A DNA stretch of 64,000 nt from Rhizobium sp. (lineage in GTDB: Bacteria; Pseudomonadota; Gammaproteobacteria; Burkholderiales; Thiobacillaceae). The notes beneath the pieces were generated by a model, which worked only from the letters and a program-made list of their open reading frames with translations, had not been told where the DNA came from and made no database searches. The position numbers and the translations under genes were made by a program. The stretch covers positions 1 through 64,000 of the forward strand of contig JAIBEL010000006.1 in assembly GCA_019459285.1 (NCBI GenBank). Direction: 5' to 3'. Below, one piece after another: positions 7,868-16,225 of this stretch (within the stretch, counting starts at the first letter, position 1; every line of letters starts with the position of its first letter).

Positions 7868-8852
7868 GAAAGTGTTTGTTTTCGAGTATGTGACGGGAGG
7901 AGGGTTCGCCAGTATGGCGCTGCCTGGGTTTTTACACGATGGCGAAGTCATGTGGCAAGCGCTGGTCGACGACTTGCGCGCCATCGATGGCGTGGACGTG
8001 CTGACGCTGCGGGACTGCCGCCTGCCCCGGCCTGCCATGGACAAGGTGGAGATCATCGAGACGGAGGCCCATCGCTTCAGTGAGGATTACCGGCATTGCC
8101 TCGCGCTGTCGGATGCGGTATGGCCGGTCGCGCCGGAAGAGGCCGGGATACTCGAATCCCTGAACCAGGAAATCCTGACTGCAGGCAAACGCCTACTGGG
8201 CTGCCGGCCCGACGCCGTGCGCATTGCAGCCAGCAAACATGCCACCGCACAGCGGCTGGGCCACGCGGGCATTCCCGTGGTCCCCACGTTCACCTCGCCC
8301 TTCCCGATGACGACGAAAGGCCCGGTGGTGGCCAAACCGGACGAGGGCGCCGGCTGTCAGGACACCCTGTATTTCTACAACCAGGCCTCAGCCGAGGAAT
8401 GGGCGCTGGACGAAGGAAGCGCAGGATTTGTTTTTCAGCCGTTTCTTTCGGGCGAGCCACTGTCCCTGTCCGTGTTGTGTCAGCCGGGCAGCTGCCAATT
8501 GCTGTCGGTCAACAGGCAACACATCCGGCTGGAAGACGGCCAATTGCGCTTCCACGGCGTGACGCCCCACGCACTGCCCGATCCGGACGAACGCTATGCC
8601 GGCCTGGCCCTGCGCGTGGCCTCAGCCATCCCCGGCCTGTGGGGGTATGCGGGGATCGACCTGATCGATACGGAAAGCGGGCCGGTGGTTCTGGAAGTGA
8701 ATCCCCGTCTCACCGTCTCCTATGCCGGCCTGCATGCGATGCTGGGATTCAATCCTGCCGGGAAAGTCCTGGCCCTGCCGGACCATCCGCCCATGAGCGC
8801 GTTGCCGCCGGCCAACCTGACGAACGCTACGCGCGTAGCGCGCGCCCTATGA
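7866..8852 (+). CDS. mfnD: ATP-grasp tyramine-glutamate ligase-like protein (MfnD type)
   Basis: This 328-residue ATP-grasp enzyme is like MfnD, which in methanogens joins tyramine to glutamate to build the tail of methanofuran. It starts with the typical FVFEYVTGGG and has VVAKPDEGAGCQD (nucleotide loop) near residue 156 and metal-binding VLEVNPRLTVSYAG near residue 279. AGGGAGA 6 bases upstream supports the ATG at 7866. With the MfnF-, MfnE- and MfnA-like genes downstream it forms most of a methylofuran pathway. Assignment rests on family resemblance and context; substrate use in bacteria is inferred. Confidence 0.8.
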   Translation: MKVFVFEYVTGGGFASMALPGFLHDGEVMWQALVDDLRAIDGVDVLTLRDCRLPRPAMDKVEIIETEAHRFSEDYRHCLALSDAVWPVAPEEAGILESLNQEILTAGKRLLGCRPDAVRIAASKHATAQRLGHAGIPVVPTFTSPFPMTTKGPVVAKPDEGAGCQDTLYFYNQASAEEWALDEGSAGFVFQPFLSGEPLSLSVLCQPGSCQLLSVNRQHIRLEDGQLRFHGVTPHALPDPDERYAGLALRVASAIPGLWGYAGIDLIDTESGPVVLEVNPRLTVSYAGLHAMLGFNPAGKVLALPDHPPMSALPPANLTNATRVARAL

Positions 8853-9955
8853 ACGCGCCGACACGCATGCCGCCCGTGGATGAATCCGTGATCGGATGGG
8901 ATGTCGGCGGCGCGCATCTGAAGGCCTCACGGATCGAGCGCGACGGCACGGTCTCCGGCGTCTGGCTCGTGCCCTGCGCGCTATGGCGCGGTCTCGATCA
9001 TCTGCACCAGGCCATCGACCGGATCGAGGCCACGATGCAGGCAAGCGATGCCTGCGTGCATGCCGTCACCATGACCGGAGAAATGGTCGACCTGTTCGAA
9101 ACGCGGCAAGCCGGCGTGCAGGCCCTGGTCGCCCTGCTGAGCCAGCGCCTGGGCGCCGACCGGGTCCGCTTTTATGCCGGCGGCCAGGGCTGGTACGATG
9201 CCAGCCAGGCCAGCCAGGATGCCGGGCGCGTTGCCTCCGTCAACTGGCATGCCACGGCCCACCTGGTTTCGACCTGCATCAGCGAGGCCCTGCTGGTCGA
9301 TATTGGCAGCACCACTACGGACCTGATTCCCATCCGGGACGGATTGGTAGCCACACCCAGCAGCAGCGACCGCGACCGCCTGTCCGCCGGCGAACTGGTC
9401 TATACCGGCGTGGCCCGCACGCCGCTCATGGCCCTGGCAAGCGAAGCCCCGGTGGCCGGACAGTTCACGCCACTGATGGCAGAGCATTTCGCGACCAGTT
9501 CGGATATCTACCGGATCCTCGGCCTGCTCCCCGAACAAGCCGATCTGCATGACACCGCGGATGGCGGTGCCAAGACCCCGTCAGCCAGCCGGATGCGTCT
9601 TGCTCGCATGGTGGGGCGCGATGCCCGGGAATTGCCTGACAAGGCGTGGGCCGAACTGGCGGCCTGGTTTGCGGATGCCCAGATGGCCCAGATCGGGCGC
9701 GCGGTGCGGCAGGTATTGTCGCGCGAGATGCTGGCTGCAGGTGCCCCGCTGGTCATCGCAGGTGTCGGCGGATTCCTCGGCCCGCGACTCGCCGCCCGGA
9801 TCGAGCGACCGGTGATCAATTTCTCGCAGATTCTGGCCGCCCGCGCCCATCAGGATATGATTGACGGATGTGCCCCTGCCGTCGCGGTGGGACGGCTGCT
9901 CGCAACCCACCGCCACCCGTCGGGCCTTACGCCTGCGGACATACCATGCGGATAA
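8849..9955 (+). CDS. mfnF: Hydantoinase/oxoprolinase-like H4MPT-linked C1 pathway protein (MfnF type)
   Basis: The 368-residue protein has an ASKHA-like fold marked by VIGWDVGGAHLKAS at the start, HAVTMTGEMVDLF, and LLVDIGSTTTDLIPI near residue 149. This is the 'H4MPT-linked C1 transfer pathway protein' family. In methanogens a member, MfnF, condenses the activated furan with tyramine-glutamate, and the same role in methylofuran synthesis is inferred here. The ATG overlaps the mfnD stop (ATGA), and the gene overlaps pabB by 10 bases. The open frame upstream of 8849 is a shadow of mfnD. Confidence 0.75.
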   Translation: MNAPTRMPPVDESVIGWDVGGAHLKASRIERDGTVSGVWLVPCALWRGLDHLHQAIDRIEATMQASDACVHAVTMTGEMVDLFETRQAGVQALVALLSQRLGADRVRFYAGGQGWYDASQASQDAGRVASVNWHATAHLVSTCISEALLVDIGSTTTDLIPIRDGLVATPSSSDRDRLSAGELVYTGVARTPLMALASEAPVAGQFTPLMAEHFATSSDIYRILGLLPEQADLHDTADGGAKTPSASRMRLARMVGRDARELPDKAWAELAAWFADAQMAQIGRAVRQVLSREMLAAGAPLVIAGVGGFLGPRLAARIERPVINFSQILAARAHQDMIDGCAPAVAVGRLLATHRHPSGLTPADIPCG

Positions 9956-11337
9956 GCGCTCTTCCTTATTGCCCCGACAGTGCCGAACGCTTCGAGGCCA
10001 TCGCCGACGAACCCTGGTCGGTATTTCTCGACAGCGGACGGCCGCGCTCCACCATGGGACGCTTCGACATCCTGGCAGCGCGCCCCTATGTCACGCTGGT
10101 GACCCGGGGCGGCATGACCGAAATTCGTGAACGCGACCGGCCGACGCTCTCCCCGGCGGACCCTTTCGAGCTGCTGCGCCGTTATCTCGCGGTGGACGGA
10201 CACCCCACGGCACTCCCGTTCGCGGGCGGCGCGATCGGCTATTTCGGCTACGACCTCGCCCGTCGCATCGAGCAACTGCCCAGCCACGCGCGTGACGCCG
10301 AAGCCATCCCCGACATGGCAATCGGCATCTACGACTGGGCCGTCATCGTCGATCATGCGCAACGCGCCAGCTGGCTCGTCGGCTCCGGACGCGACGCCCG
10401 GACCGACGCCAGCTGGAACGAATTGATCGCTCTGTTCAGCGACACGCCGCACGTCACGGCGCGGCGTCCTTTCCAGGTCGGGCCCGTCAGCTGCAACTTC
10501 ACGCCCGACAGCTACCGCCAGGCATTCTCACGCGTCCAGCATTACATCCGTGCCGGCGACTGCTACCAGGTCAACCTGGCCCAGCGCTTTGCTGCCGAAG
10601 TCAGCGGCGACCACTGGCTGGGATACCAGACGCTGCGTCGCCTCAACCCGGCACCCTATTCGGCCTATCTCAATTTCCCGGGTGCACGCATCCTATCCTC
10701 CTCTCCGGAACGTTTTCTGGAAGTGAAGCAGGGACGCGTGGAGACCAAGCCGATCAAGGGCACGCGCCCCCGTGCCGCCGCGCCCGAAGCCGATTCGGCA
10801 CTGGCCCGCGAACTGCGCGACAGCACCAAGGACCGCGCAGAGAACCTGATGATCGTCGACCTGCTGCGCAACGATCTGGGCAAGGTGTGCCAAGCGGGGT
10901 CGGTGGCCGTGCCCAGGCTGTTCGAGGTCGAGAGTTTCGCCACCGTGCATCATCTGGTCAGCACCGTCACCGGCCGTCTCGACCGGGACATCGACGCGGT
11001 GGGCCTGCTGCGTGCGGCCTTCCCGGGCGGCTCCATCACCGGCGCGCCAAAAATCCGTGCCATGGAAATCATCGAGGAACTCGAGCCAAACCGTCGCGGT
11101 GTCTACTGCGGCGCCGTCGGCTGGCTGGGATTCAATGGCGACATGGATACCAATATCGCCATCCGCACGATGGTCAGCTCGGATCATTCGCTGCGTTTCT
11201 GGGCAGGCGGCGGGCTGGTCGCCGATTCTCGCGCAGACGACGAATATCAGGAATGCCTCGACAAGGCATCGGCCATGTTGAAATTGATGCGGGAATGCGG
11301 AGGCCATCTGGAAGACGGACAATGCTCCGGGTTGTGA
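9946..11337 (+). CDS. pabB: Aminodeoxychorismate synthase component I
   Basis: The 463-residue chorismate-utilising enzyme has the PIKGTRPR motif whose lysine marks PabB rather than anthranilate synthase (PIAGT). It also has DLLRNDLGKVC, GGSITGAPKIRAMEII and the C-terminal AGGGLVADSRADDEYQEC. It makes aminodeoxychorismate, the precursor of p-aminobenzoate. Beta-RFAP synthase, encoded at the left edge, consumes p-aminobenzoate, so its place in this cluster is sensible: H4MPT synthesis needs it besides folate. There is no fused PabC lyase domain. It overlaps mfnF by 10 bases and mfnE by 16 bases. Confidence 0.9.
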   Translation: MRISALPYCPDSAERFEAIADEPWSVFLDSGRPRSTMGRFDILAARPYVTLVTRGGMTEIRERDRPTLSPADPFELLRRYLAVDGHPTALPFAGGAIGYFGYDLARRIEQLPSHARDAEAIPDMAIGIYDWAVIVDHAQRASWLVGSGRDARTDASWNELIALFSDTPHVTARRPFQVGPVSCNFTPDSYRQAFSRVQHYIRAGDCYQVNLAQRFAAEVSGDHWLGYQTLRRLNPAPYSAYLNFPGARILSSSPERFLEVKQGRVETKPIKGTRPRAAAPEADSALARELRDSTKDRAENLMIVDLLRNDLGKVCQAGSVAVPRLFEVESFATVHHLVSTVTGRLDRDIDAVGLLRAAFPGGSITGAPKIRAMEIIEELEPNRRGVYCGAVGWLGFNGDMDTNIAIRTMVSSDHSLRFWAGGGLVADSRADDEYQECLDKASAMLKLMRECGGHLEDGQCSGL

Positions 11338-11903
11338 AACTGGGCGGCAGCCTGTATCGCGTTCCCGAACTCGCCCAGTGCCTCGACGCGCTGGCCGCCG
11401 CAGGCGGGGAAACCGTGCTGGTACCCGGCGGCGGCCCTTTTGCCGACGTCGTGCGCACGGTCCAGACGCATTCCGGGATCAGCGATGCCGCCGCACACCA
11501 CATGGCCATCCTGGCCATGGAGCAGTATGGCCTGATGCTGTGCGACCTGAACCCCAGCCTGGTTCCTGCCGACAGTCTGGGAAACATCGGCCATGCGCTG
11601 AGACAGGGGTTCACCCCCGTCTGGATGCCCGCCGAGATGTGCCGGCATGCGGCCGAGCTTCCGCAAAATTGGTCCGTCACATCCGATAGCCTGGCCGCGT
11701 GGCTGGCGATCCAGCTGTCGGCCGACAATCTCACGCTGGTCAAGTATGGACAGCCCACCGATACCGATCCCCTTGCGATGGCCGCGTCGGGCTGGGTGGA
11801 CCAGGGCTTCCCCGCCTTTGCAAACGCATTCGACGGAAGCCTTCGGGTATTGGACTTCCATGGGGCCAGCACGATCTCGGCCTGGCTGGCCGAACCGGAC
11901 TGA
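11322..11903 (+). CDS. mfnE: Amino-acid-kinase-fold protein (MfnE type)
   Basis: This 193-residue small kinase-fold protein has VVKLGGSLYR and LVPGGGPFADVVR at the start (phosphate loops of the amino acid kinase family) and LTLVKYGQPTDTDP near residue 138. In methanogens MfnE phosphorylates aminomethylfuran phosphate to its diphosphate before MfnF joins it to the tail. The same role is inferred here from resemblance and from mfnD and mfnF next door. The ATG lies inside the end of pabB. The protein is shorter than uridylate kinases, as expected for this group. Confidence 0.7.
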   Translation: MLRVVKLGGSLYRVPELAQCLDALAAAGGETVLVPGGGPFADVVRTVQTHSGISDAAAHHMAILAMEQYGLMLCDLNPSLVPADSLGNIGHALRQGFTPVWMPAEMCRHAAELPQNWSVTSDSLAAWLAIQLSADNLTLVKYGQPTDTDPLAMAASGWVDQGFPAFANAFDGSLRVLDFHGASTISAWLAEPD

Positions 11904-11918
11904 TCGGGGGAGACACCG

Positions 11919-12521
11919 ATGATCAAGACACGCAACGGACTGGAGCAGGTCAGCGTCAGGAACATGCTGTATTTTCTCTGCGCATTGCCTGTCTGGGCGA
12001 TTACCGCTGGTGCGACCGAGACGAGCCGCGATCCTGAAACCGGCCTGGAAAGCTGGCAGGTCGAGACGCGCGGTATCCAGGTTCGCCTGACGCAGATCAG
12101 CCCCGATCAGGCGCGGGCCTTCTATCAGGCACGCGGCTTCACCCCGGAACAGGCAGAAGACTATGCGTCCAGCTGCGTCTTCATGACGGTCGTCCGCAAT
12201 ATCGGCACCCTCCCGATCGAACATCGCCTGGCCGACTGGCGTTACGTCGCCGGCGACGGCAAGGCTCGCGCCCTCCGCAGCAAGGCTGAATGGGATGCGA
12301 CATGGGTCGACCGCGGAGTCTCCGAGCCTGCCCGAATCGCATTTGCCTGGGCCCAGTTCCCCGCGACCCAGACCTTTCACGCGGGGGACTGGAATCAGGG
12401 CATGACCACCTATCAGCTTCCGCGCGGCAGCCGCTTCGACCTGATCATCAACTGGCGCGCAGGTGGCGCAGGGCGCAAAACAACACTCGAAAATGTGAGG
12501 TGTACGGATGACATTCAGTAG
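11919..12521 (+). CDS. Exported protein of unknown function in the methylofuran cluster
   Basis: I do not recognise this 200-residue protein. A hydrophobic segment at about residues 16-31 (NMLYFLCALPVWAITAGA) looks like a signal peptide, so it is probably exported to the periplasm. The mature part is soluble and contains two cysteines (in SSCVFMTVV and VRCTDD) that could form a disulfide, which fits the thioredoxin gene that overlaps it by 14 bases. GGGGGAGA about 8 bases upstream supports the ATG at 11919; the ATG at 11964 is an alternative. It sits inside an otherwise cytoplasmic cofactor operon. Confidence 0.7.
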   Translation: MIKTRNGLEQVSVRNMLYFLCALPVWAITAGATETSRDPETGLESWQVETRGIQVRLTQISPDQARAFYQARGFTPEQAEDYASSCVFMTVVRNIGTLPIEHRLADWRYVAGDGKARALRSKAEWDATWVDRGVSEPARIAFAWAQFPATQTFHAGDWNQGMTTYQLPRGSRFDLIINWRAGGAGRKTTLENVRCTDDIQ

Positions 12522-13038
12522 CATGATGGGCGCCCTGCTCATGACCATGGGCATGACGGCCTTCGCGGCGGACCTGCCGGCCTTGTCCCACAGTCTGACC
12601 GAGCAGGCCGCGAAAGCACCGGCTCCGGTGCTGGCCCTGAAGGATCTCGATGGACAGTTGCACGACCTGGCCAGTCTCAAGGGCAAGGTCGTCCTGGTCA
12701 ATTTCTGGGCGACCTGGTGCCCGCCCTGCCGCCGCGAAATGCCGTCCATGGATCGCCTTGCACGCAAGCTGGCCGGCACACCGTTCGTCGTGCTGGCGGT
12801 GGACATCGGCGAAGATGCCGATACCATTCACACCTTCATCAGCCAGCTGGACGCGACGCCTTCGTTTCCCATCCTGCTCGATCCGCATGCCCGGATCATG
12901 CAAACCTGGAAAATCTCCGGCCTGCCGACGACCTACCTGATCGACCCGCAGGGACGTATCGCCTACAGTGCGGTGGGCGGCCGCGAATTCGACCATCCGG
13001 ACATCGAACGCCAGGTACGCGCCCTGCTCAAACCCTAG
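12508..13038 (+). CDS. TlpA/ResA-like periplasmic thioredoxin
   Basis: The 176-residue thioredoxin-fold protein has an N-terminal export signal (MMGALLMTMGMTAFAAD) and the active site FWATWCPPCRREMPS. A cis-proline region (SGLPTTYLIDPQGRIAYS) follows. Such proteins reduce or exchange disulfides in the periplasm, often for cytochrome c assembly. Overlap with the preceding exported unknown suggests the two work together. It stands between the methylofuran genes mfnE and mfnA, where a periplasmic function is unexpected. Confidence 0.88.
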   Translation: MTFSSMMGALLMTMGMTAFAADLPALSHSLTEQAAKAPAPVLALKDLDGQLHDLASLKGKVVLVNFWATWCPPCRREMPSMDRLARKLAGTPFVVLAVDIGEDADTIHTFISQLDATPSFPILLDPHARIMQTWKISGLPTTYLIDPQGRIAYSAVGGREFDHPDIERQVRALLKP

Positions 13039-13045
13039 GACCCTC

Positions 13046-14395
13046 ATGCCATTTGACCGGGAAAGCCTGGCCCTGCTGGACGAAGCCCTGGCCGTACTGG
13101 CGGACGGCTTTCGCCATCTACCCGATGTCCCGCAGACTCTCGACGTTGCGCAACTACGCGAACCCCTGCTCGCCGCGGCCCGTCGGCTGCAGGACAACGC
13201 GCCCTACCATCATCCGCTCTACGTCGGGCACATGCAGAAGCCGCCGCACCCTGTCGCGCGGCTGGCCTACACGCTGACCCTCTGGCTCAACCCGAACAAC
13301 CATGCCTACGACGGCGGGCGCGCCAGCTCGATCATGGAGCAGGAAGCCATCGCCGAAATCGCGCGCATGGTCGGCTGGTCGGACAGCCAGGGGCATCTGT
13401 GCGGCGGCGGCACGCTGGCCAATTTCGAAGCGCTCTGGGTCGCGCGCGAGCAGCATCCCGGCAAGGCGATTGCCGCTTCCAGCCAGGCGCACTACACCCA
13501 CGAACGTCTGTCCGGCGTGCTCGGCGTACCGTTCCGTTCCATCGCGGCCGACGCGCATGGACGCATGGATGCAGCGGCCCTGGAAGACGCCTTGCAGGAC
13601 GGCACGATCGGCACCGTGGTCGTCACCCTCGGTACGACGGCAACCGGCGCCGTCGATCCGCTCGAGCGGATCCTCGCCCTGCGCGCGCGTCACACGTTCC
13701 GGATTCATGTCGACGCCGCCTATGGCGGCTACTTCACGCTGGCTGACAACCTGGACGCCGAGACCCGGCAGGCGTTCGACTGCGTTGCGCAGGCCGACTC
13801 CCTTGCCATCGACCCGCACAAGCACGGACTCCAGCCCTACGGCTGCGGTTGCGTGCTGTTCCGCGATCCCGCCGTCAGGCACCACTACCGCCACGACTCG
13901 CCCTACACCTACCTGAGTTCGGACGACCCCCATCTGGGCGAAATCTCCCTGGAATGCTCCCGCCCAGGGGCCGCGGCCGTGGCGCTGTGGGCCACCCAGC
14001 GCCTGCTGCCGCTGGTGTCCGGCGGAATTTTCGCGCAAGACCTGGCGGCCGGCCGCATGGCTGCCCTGGCCTTGTATCGTGCCCTGGCCGGCGACGCGCG
14101 TTTCGCCCCGCTCTTCCCGCCCCCGCTCGACATCGTCGTCTGGGCCGTCCGGGCCGACACCGCCAGCCAGGCATCCCTGCGCGCGCGCGCCTTGCATGCC
14201 GCTGCCAGGGAACACGACCTGCATCTGGCGCTCGTTACCCTGCCCAGGGTCATGCTGGAAACCTGCGCACCGGTACGAACCTGGGATACAGACACGCTGA
14301 CCTGCCTGCGTGCCTGCGTGATGAAACCCGAACATCGTGAATGGATGGACGAGATATTGGCGCGCCTGGATACTGCTGCTGCGCTTGTCAGGTAA
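13046..14395 (+). CDS. mfnA: PLP-dependent tyrosine/aspartate decarboxylase-like protein (MfnA type)
   Basis: This 449-residue group II PLP decarboxylase shows GGRASSIMEQEAI, LCGGGTLANFEAL (phosphate binding), FRIHVDAAYGGYF with the PLP-ring aspartate, and AIDPHKHG with the Schiff-base lysine at residue 259. In methanogens MfnA makes tyramine from tyrosine for methanofuran. Here the neighbouring mfnD, mfnE and mfnF genes support the same role; glutamate or aspartate decarboxylation cannot be excluded from sequence alone. The ATG at 13046 begins right after the thioredoxin gene. It is the last gene of the cluster. Confidence 0.8.
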   Translation: MPFDRESLALLDEALAVLADGFRHLPDVPQTLDVAQLREPLLAAARRLQDNAPYHHPLYVGHMQKPPHPVARLAYTLTLWLNPNNHAYDGGRASSIMEQEAIAEIARMVGWSDSQGHLCGGGTLANFEALWVAREQHPGKAIAASSQAHYTHERLSGVLGVPFRSIAADAHGRMDAAALEDALQDGTIGTVVVTLGTTATGAVDPLERILALRARHTFRIHVDAAYGGYFTLADNLDAETRQAFDCVAQADSLAIDPHKHGLQPYGCGCVLFRDPAVRHHYRHDSPYTYLSSDDPHLGEISLECSRPGAAAVALWATQRLLPLVSGGIFAQDLAAGRMAALALYRALAGDARFAPLFPPPLDIVVWAVRADTASQASLRARALHAAAREHDLHLALVTLPRVMLETCAPVRTWDTDTLTCLRACVMKPEHREWMDEILARLDTAAALVR

Positions 14396-14657
14396 ACGTG
14401 CCAAAGACTTCGCCGCCGCGGTCGTTCTCCCGCGTCATGAAGAGGCCATCCACTCACAAATGCGAAGGTCCGTCGCTAACGAGATACGCCATTCCCGGGA
14501 CTGATCGGTTTGAGTGGCTCGCTTGATCGACTCGTTTTCAAGTCGCCATGTTTGTTTGGATGATTGAGATTCCATGCATATTTAATCCAGGAATGCGCGC
14601 TTCAGGAATCCGCATTGGCAGGCTTAATATGTCGGTCATTCAAGGTAAGGATCGAAA
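14396..14657. other. Gap between the C1 cluster and cytochrome c gene; nothing assignable
   Basis: This is 262 bases without a convincing gene, RNA or repeat. It is richer in A and T than the flanking genes, especially at 14550-14640, and probably holds the promoter of the cytochrome c gene. No clear -35/-10 pair was picked. Confidence 0.4.
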
Positions 14658-15224
14658 ATGACGCTCGTCAAGTCAGCACTGCTTCTACTATTACTGGCCA
14701 TCCTTGGCGCCGGCATATTCATAGGGTCGGGCGCATACAATCCTGGCGCCGACAGTCCCCACTGGAAACTCACCTACACGCTGATGCAAGCTGCGCGCGA
14801 ACGTTCCGTCGAACACCATGCCTCCGCCATCGCGCTGCCCACCAATCTCGATGATCCGGACGTGATCCTGAAAGGCGCGGGCCAATATGCCGCAATGTGC
14901 ACCAGTTGCCATCTGGCGCCGGGAATGCGGGATACCGAACTGCGTCCGGGCTTGTATCCCACGCCGCCCAATCTGAGCAAAGGCAGCGTAGACCCCCGGG
15001 AAGCATTCTGGGTCATCAAGCACGGCCTCAAGATGAGCGCGATGCCGGCCTGGGGTACGAGTCATGACGATCCGACGATCTGGAGCATGGTCGCCTTCCT
15101 GAAGAAACTTCCCAGCATGACTCCTGCGCAATACAAGGAGATGGTCGCCAAGGCGCCGCCAGACGACGATATGGAGCCAGCGGACGGGAACGGCTCCGAT
15201 GGCCACACGCATGTCCACGAGTGA
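14658..15224 (+). CDS. Membrane-anchored or exported monohaem cytochrome c
   Basis: The 188-residue protein has an N-terminal hydrophobic segment (about 6-25) that is either a signal or an anchor. It has one haem site, CTSCH near residue 84, and a possible distal Met ligand in MSAMPAWG. The tail is acidic and ends in a short His-rich stretch (DGHTHVHE) that might bind metal. It is likely a periplasmic electron carrier, but the partner is unknown. It stands alone between the C1 cluster and the convergent glutaredoxin/V-ATPase operon. AAGG lies 11-14 bases before the ATG. Confidence 0.88.
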   Translation: MTLVKSALLLLLLAILGAGIFIGSGAYNPGADSPHWKLTYTLMQAARERSVEHHASAIALPTNLDDPDVILKGAGQYAAMCTSCHLAPGMRDTELRPGLYPTPPNLSKGSVDPREAFWVIKHGLKMSAMPAWGTSHDDPTIWSMVAFLKKLPSMTPAQYKEMVAKAPPDDDMEPADGNGSDGHTHVHE

Positions 15225-15238
15225 GTGGTCCGGCTCAC
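15221..15238. terminator. Small hairpin between convergent genes
   Basis: GTGAG and CTCAC pair across an 8-base loop. The hairpin holds the TGA of the cytochrome c gene on the plus strand and the TGA of the glutaredoxin gene on the minus strand. No T run follows, so a transcription end here is only a guess. Confidence 0.3.
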
Positions 15239-15480
15239 CTGCCCGCTAACGCCCGGTCGAGCTGTGGCCTCTGTTGGGCGAATGTTCCGTAAAAAAACGA
15301 CGCGCCGATGACCGTGATGGGGGCTATCCGTACCCCATAGCGTGACTTGGCCTCATCCGCCACGCCCGGGGCAGTGATGTCGCGTTCTTCGAAAGGGATG
15401 CCACGCTCTCTGAGATAGTGCTTCACCGCGGCGCAATCGGGGCAGCCGGGACTGATGTAGACGATGACGTTTGCATTCAT
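15235..15480 (-). CDS. Glutaredoxin-like protein
   Basis: This 81-residue thioredoxin-fold protein starts VIVYISPGCPDCAAVKHYL with a CPDC redox site, has the expected IPFEERDI second strand, and has a cis-proline region IAPITVI. It resembles NrdH/GrxC-like small glutaredoxins that reduce disulfides in the cytoplasm. It is the last gene of the V-type ATPase operon, 27 bases after subunit D. A role in protecting or regulating the ATPase is possible but not shown. Confidence 0.85.
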   Translation of the reverse strand: MNANVIVYISPGCPDCAAVKHYLRERGIPFEERDITAPGVADEAKSRYGVRIAPITVIGASFFYGTFAQQRPQLDRALAGR

Positions 15481-15507
15481 GATGTGCTCGTTTCAGGAAA
15501 GGGAAAT

Positions 15508-16128
15508 TCAGGCCAGCTTGCGCGTCCGCAGCACCTTGATCTGGAACAGCGTGTTGCGTTCATCCTCTTCCAGCGCGGCACGGATGTGCTGCACCGTGGC
15601 TTGGTAGCGCGGGATGATGTTGTATTTCAATGCGTTGACCCGCTTCTGCGTCTTGCGGCTGGCGGCGAGCAACCGCCACAGCGCGTTTTCCGCCTCACCC
15701 AGCCGCGCCAGCGTCACCGTCAGCTCTCTCAATCGCAAACGCGCTTCGTCGAAGCTGACGTCGGTCCACATCAGGCCCACCGGTTGCAAGGGCAACGGCT
15801 CGGCCGACACGCTGGGATATTCGACGCCGACGCTGGAACGCGCCACCACCTTGATCGCCACCGCCGGCTTGAGCCCGACCGACGCCTGGCGCAGCATCTG
15901 CTCACCCATGCGCATCTGCACGATGCCGAGCCAGCGGTAGGCCTCGGCAAGTTCGCGCTGGGTCTGCGCGCGCAGTTCGCGATATTGCGCCAGCCGTTCA
16001 TACACCAGCCGGGTCAGCAGGTCGCGTTTCTTTTCCAGCATCTGCCGGCCCTGCTCCAGAAAACGCGCCTGCCTGCCAACCTGCAGCAACGCGCTTTTCG
16101 TGGGCGGGACGGGGAGGCGTTTTTTCAT
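15508..16128 (-). CDS. ntpD: V/A-type ATPase subunit D (central stalk)
   Basis: The 206-residue long coiled-coil protein begins RLPVPPTKSALLQVGRQA, a typical subunit D start, followed by LEKKRDLLTRLVYE. Subunit D is the rotor shaft inside the A3B3 head. The length is normal. The gene follows subunit B with an array of 7-base repeats in the gap, and the glutaredoxin gene follows. On the plus strand the region is open in other frames but those are shadows. Confidence 0.9.
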   Translation of the reverse strand: MKKRLPVPPTKSALLQVGRQARFLEQGRQMLEKKRDLLTRLVYERLAQYRELRAQTQRELAEAYRWLGIVQMRMGEQMLRQASVGLKPAVAIKVVARSSVGVEYPSVSAEPLPLQPVGLMWTDVSFDEARLRLRELTVTLARLGEAENALWRLLAASRKTQKRVNALKYNIIPRYQATVQHIRAALEEDERNTLFQIKVLRTRKLA

Positions 16129-16130
16129 TG

Positions 16131-16219
16131 TGGGTAAGCGGTAAGCGGTGAGGAGTGAGCGGCAAGGACGGCAGTGAAACGGAGTTTCCCGCTCACCGCT
16201 TCCTGCTCACCGCTCACCC
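16131..16219. repeat. Inverted array of 7-base repeats between V-ATPase B and D
   Basis: The left arm (16131-16162) is made of units such as GGTAAGC, GGTAAGC, GGTGAGG and AGTGAGC. The right arm (16186-16219) holds the complement, GCTCACC, GCTTCCT, GCTCACC, GCTCACC. The arms can pair around a loop of about 23 bases. The same unit recurs near 19450, 21065 and 54870. Confidence 0.85.
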
Positions 16220-16225
16220 ATTCCA

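Noticed and set aside
14396-14657. tRNA or small RNA in the gap after mfnA
   Set aside because: No cloverleaf, T-loop motif or terminator could be found.
16131-16219. CRISPR-like array
   Set aside because: The units are 7 bases in inverted arms without spacers, and no cas genes are present.
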